From contig JAJFFM010000048.1 of the NCBI GenBank assembly GCA_021776675.1, positions 1 through 32,135 of the forward strand: a DNA stretch of 32,135 nucleotides, in the 5' to 3' direction. The stretch comes from Robiginitomaculum sp. (GTDB lineage Bacteria; Pseudomonadota; Alphaproteobacteria; Caulobacterales; Maricaulaceae). Shown here one piece after another: positions 29,252 through 32,135 of the stretch. The notes beneath the pieces were generated by a model. That model saw nothing but the letters and a program-made list of their open reading frames with translations, ran no database searches and was not told where the DNA came from. Both the position numbers and the translations under genes were made by a program. Position 1 is the stretch's first letter. Each line of letters starts with the position of its first letter.

Positions 29252-29422
29252 CCCCTACATTCACAATGAAGCTAAATATCTCAGATACCAAAAAAACACA
29301 TTCTCATGAAAACGCGATGAAAAGACGCCGTTAATTATTGGTCGAAATAAAGGGTTAGCAAATCGCTAATTTGGTGATAATGGCGCTTAGTTCAGTAGGA
29401 TAAAGATAGTGGGATAAATATA

Positions 29423-30370
29423 ATGGCACGACGCAGAAAAGGCAATCCGGTGCATGGCTGGGTCAATTTTGATAAACCATTGGGTATGACCTCAACCCAA
29501 GCGGTTGGTAAAGTGCGCTGGATTTTTGGCGCACAGAAAGCTGGCCATGCGGGAACATTGGATCCGCTAGCCAGTGGTGTATTGCCCATCGCGCTCGGAG
29601 ATGCCACAAAAACCATGCCTTATCTGGTGGAAGCCAAAAAAACCTATGAAGTTGAGATTAAGTGGGGTGAACGCACGGATACATTAGACGCAGAAGGCGA
29701 TATAATCGCCGTATCAGACGTGCGACCAACTGAGCAGGCAATTACAGATATATTACCTGAATTTATTGGCGAGATCAGCCAAATACCACCTGCGTATTCT
29801 GCCATTAAAATAGATGGTAAGCGGGCATATGATTTGGCGAGAGCTGGGGCTGTCCCCAAAATGATACCGCGCCCCGTTCAAATAGATGATCTCGAAATTC
29901 TCGCGGTATATAAAAATAGCGCAAAATTACGCGTTGATTGCGGTAAAGGCACATATATTAGGTCTTTGGCCCGCGATATGGCTTTTGTGCTCGGCACCGA
30001 AGGATCGGTTAAAACCTTACGCCGTACACGGGTTGGCGCCTTTATAGAGGATGCGTCTTTTTCACTAGACGCGCTAGAAGAATTGCGCCATAAGGCGCGC
30101 GCAACAGAGGGATTGCTCCCGCTTTCGACCGCACTGGACGACATCCCGGTGCTGGCCGTGAACGAAAATGAGCAATTTGATTTGAAGCAAGGACGAGCAA
30201 TTGTCCTACACCCTTCAATTTTTACAAGTTTGAAGGCCTCGTTTCGTCCCCGTATTATCGGAGATAGGGATGCAAGCCGGATGGTATTGGCAAAGTTTGA
30301 GGGCGTAGAAATTGCTCTATGTGAGGCGCGGGCCGGGCAGTTAAGTCCGAAACGCGTATTTAATTTGTAG
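29423..30370 (+). CDS. truB: tRNA pseudouridine(55) synthase TruB
   Basis: [82 protein letters not shown]. Confidence 0.98.
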   Translation: MARRRKGNPVHGWVNFDKPLGMTSTQAVGKVRWIFGAQKAGHAGTLDPLASGVLPIALGDATKTMPYLVEAKKTYEVEIKWGERTDTLDAEGDIIAVSDVRPTEQAITDILPEFIGEISQIPPAYSAIKIDGKRAYDLARAGAVPKMIPRPVQIDDLEILAVYKNSAKLRVDCGKGTYIRSLARDMAFVLGTEGSVKTLRRTRVGAFIEDASFSLDALEELRHKARATEGLLPLSTALDDIPVLAVNENEQFDLKQGRAIVLHPSIFTSLKASFRPRIIGDRDASRMVLAKFEGVEIALCEARAGQLSPKRVFNL

Positions 30371-30390
30371 TCGTTTAATAGGAGAATACG

Positions 30391-30660
30391 ATGTCGATTA
30401 CACCAAAGCGCAAAGCTGCGCTCGTTAAAAAATATGCCCAATCAGAGGGCGATACCGGTTCACCAGAAGTGCAAGTTGCTATCCTTACGGAACGCATCGT
30501 CAATCTGACTGAGCACTTCAAAACAAATAAAAAAGATAATCATTCCCGTCGCGGTCTGCTTGCTATGGTGAGCTTACGCCGGACACAGCTTGATTACCTC
30601 AAGAAAAAAGATGAGGGTCGTTATAATGACCTTATCAAAAGTCTGGGGCTGCGCCGTTAA
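30391..30660 (+). CDS. rpsO: 30S ribosomal protein S15
   Basis: 89 aa, [69 protein letters not shown]. Confidence 0.99.
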   Translation: MSITPKRKAALVKKYAQSEGDTGSPEVQVAILTERIVNLTEHFKTNKKDNHSRRGLLAMVSLRRTQLDYLKKKDEGRYNDLIKSLGLRR

Positions 30661-30679
30661 GCGCATCACCAAAAATAAG

Positions 30680-30709
30680 CCGTCTCCTAATTCTGGGGGA
30701 CGGTTTTTT
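30680..30709 (+). terminator. Rho-independent terminator after rpsO
   Basis: CCGTCTCC-loop-GGGGACGG followed by TTTTTT. Confidence 0.8.
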
Positions 30710-30720
30710 AATTATGTAAG

Positions 30721-30792
30721 GGCTCTATGAAAGAGCCAAAACTAGGGGCAAAATAGCCCAAGGAGCTACATCAATATTGGAAGATGTGCTCC
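30721..30792 (+). promoter_or_regulatory. Multi-hairpin leader of pnp
   Basis: Three consecutive hairpins: GGCTCT/AGAGCC (30721-30737), GGGC/GCCC (30746-30759), GGAGC-U-ACAUC/GAUGU-GCUCC (30762-30792). Confidence 0.6.
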
Positions 30793-30813
30793 ATGTATGT
30801 GAAAGACGAAAAT

Positions 30814-32135
30814 ATGTTTAATAAACAATCTGTAGAAATCGAATGGGGCGGAAAAACCCTTAAATTAGAAACTGGCGGCATGGCTCGCCAAGCCGACGGC
30901 GCAGTTCTTGCGACTTACGGTGAAACTGTATTGCTCGCAACTATTTGTGCGGCACGTTCAGCCAAACCGGGACAAAGCTTTTTCCCGTTGACTGTAAATT
31001 TCCAAGAAAGATTTTATGCTTCCGGCAAAATTCCGGGTGGCTATTTCAAACGTGAAGGTCGTCCAACCGAACGCGAAACTTTAATCTCCCGCTTGATCGA
31101 CCGTCCGTTCCGTCCTTTGTTTGCCAAAGGCTTTATGAGCGAAACTCAGGTTATCATCACTGTGCTTCAGCACGATCTTGAATGTGAGCCTGATGTGCTT
31201 GGCATGATCGCAGGTTCTGCAGCAATTACCTTGTCCGGTGTTCCGTTCATGGGCCCAATTGGAGCGGCACGCGTTGGCTTCATCGACGGTGAATATGTCC
31301 TACAACCAAGCATTCAAGAAATGGAAGATAGCACACTAGATCTCGTTGTTGCTGGTACGTCTGGCGCCGTCATGATGGTGGAAAGTGAAGCTAAAGAATT
31401 GACCGAAGCAGAAATGCTTGGCGCTCTTGAGTTTGCTCACGAAAGCTATCAACCTGTTATCGATGCGATTATCGAACTGGCAGAGAAAGCCGCCAAAGAG
31501 CCTTGGGACTTCCAAGCTCCTGATTTTGCGGACGAGAAAAAATCTGTTGCTAAACTCCTCGAGAAAGACATTGCTAAAGCTTACAAGAAAACTGACAAAA
31601 TGGAACGTCAAGCTGCGCTTTCGCAAGCCCGTGATAAAGGTGCGGAACTCATCGCATCTGATGACAACCCTGAGGGTATGAACGGCGGCGTATTTTCTGA
31701 TGCGTTTAAATCTGTTGAATCCAATGTTGTGCGTTCAAGCGTTATCAAAACCAAGAAACGTATTGATGGCCGTAAACTTGACCAAGTTCGTCCAATCGTT
31801 TCCGAAACTGGTATCCTACCGCGTACACATGGTTCTGCTCTGTTTACACGCGGCGAAACGCAAGCGCTTTGCGTGACGACTTTGGGTACGTCAGATGATG
31901 AGCAATTTGTTGATCAGCTAACGGGCACGATTAAGAACAAATTTATGCTTCACTATAATTTCCCGCCTTACTCTGTTGGTGAAGCCCGCTTTTTGCGCGG
32001 CACGTCTCGCCGCGAATATGGTCATGGTAAGTTGGCTCAGCGTGCTCTTGCTGCTGTTCTGCCAAGCGACGAAGAATTTCCGTACACAATCCGTTTAGTA
32101 TCTGAAATTATGGAAGCGAACGGCTCATCATCTAT
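30814..32135 (+). CDS. pnp: Polyribonucleotide nucleotidyltransferase (N-terminal part; runs off the right edge)
   Basis: Direct translation from 30814: [103 protein letters not shown]. Confidence 0.97.
   Translation, partial: MFNKQSVEIEWGGKTLKLETGGMARQADGAVLATYGETVLLATICAARSAKPGQSFFPLTVNFQERFYASGKIPGGYFKREGRPTERETLISRLIDRPFRPLFAKGFMSETQVIITVLQHDLECEPDVLGMIAGSAAITLSGVPFMGPIGAARVGFIDGEYVLQPSIQEMEDSTLDLVVAGTSGAVMMVESEAKELTEAEMLGALEFAHESYQPVIDAIIELAEKAAKEPWDFQAPDFADEKKSVAKLLEKDIAKAYKKTDKMERQAALSQARDKGAELIASDDNPEGMNGGVFSDAFKSVESNVVRSSVIKTKKRIDGRKLDQVRPIVSETGILPRTHGSALFTRGETQALCVTTLGTSDDEQFVDQLTGTIKNKFMLHYNFPPYSVGEARFLRGTSRREYGHGKLAQRALAAVLPSDEEFPYTIRLVSEIMEANGSSS

Noticed and set aside
1-32135. 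CRISPR arrays, tRNA/rRNA genes, transposases, prophage or toxin-antitoxin modules
   Set aside because: None recognised when reading the intergenic regions and the ORF translations; no regularly spaced repeats with unique spacers.

Overview
The window is about 32 kb of an alphaproteobacterial chromosome. The taxon is inferred from sciP/DUF1153, DUF3576, the TIGR02302/DUF4175 family, the Tad-type cpa genes and the suc operon layout; Hyphomonadaceae or Maricaulales is plausible but unproven. Most of it is housekeeping: leuS (partial), DUF3576, DUF4175, thiolase, mnmA, sciP, a ParA-like pseudo-ATPase, an EF-hand/ECF-sigma/metal-sensor cluster, sucC-x-sucD-sucA-sucB, a YqeY-like gene, carA, DUF3108, a D-aminoacylase-like amidohydrolase plus BASS-type transporter, a partial Tad locus (cpaB, cpaC, small lipoprotein, cpaE), truB, rpsO and pnp (partial). 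leuS and pnp run off the window edges and are missing from the supplied ORF track; I read them directly. The most unusual signal is a structured palindromic element of about 100 nt found twice. One copy lies in frame inside leuS and adds about 33 residues just before the 'VYTTRPDT' segment. The other lies in the sucA-sucB intergenic region. The copies share near-identical ends (AGCGAGGCAAGGGCG and GTGAGCGATATAAAA) and a 3' hairpin of the same architecture with compensatory base changes, resembling Rickettsia palindromic elements (RPEs). Other points of interest are a thioredoxin-like exported protein inserted between sucC and sucD, a ParA/MinD-like protein without a Walker A motif next to sciP, several short tandem duplications at gene boundaries, and a multi-hairpin pnp leader. 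No tRNA, rRNA, CRISPR array or transposase was seen.
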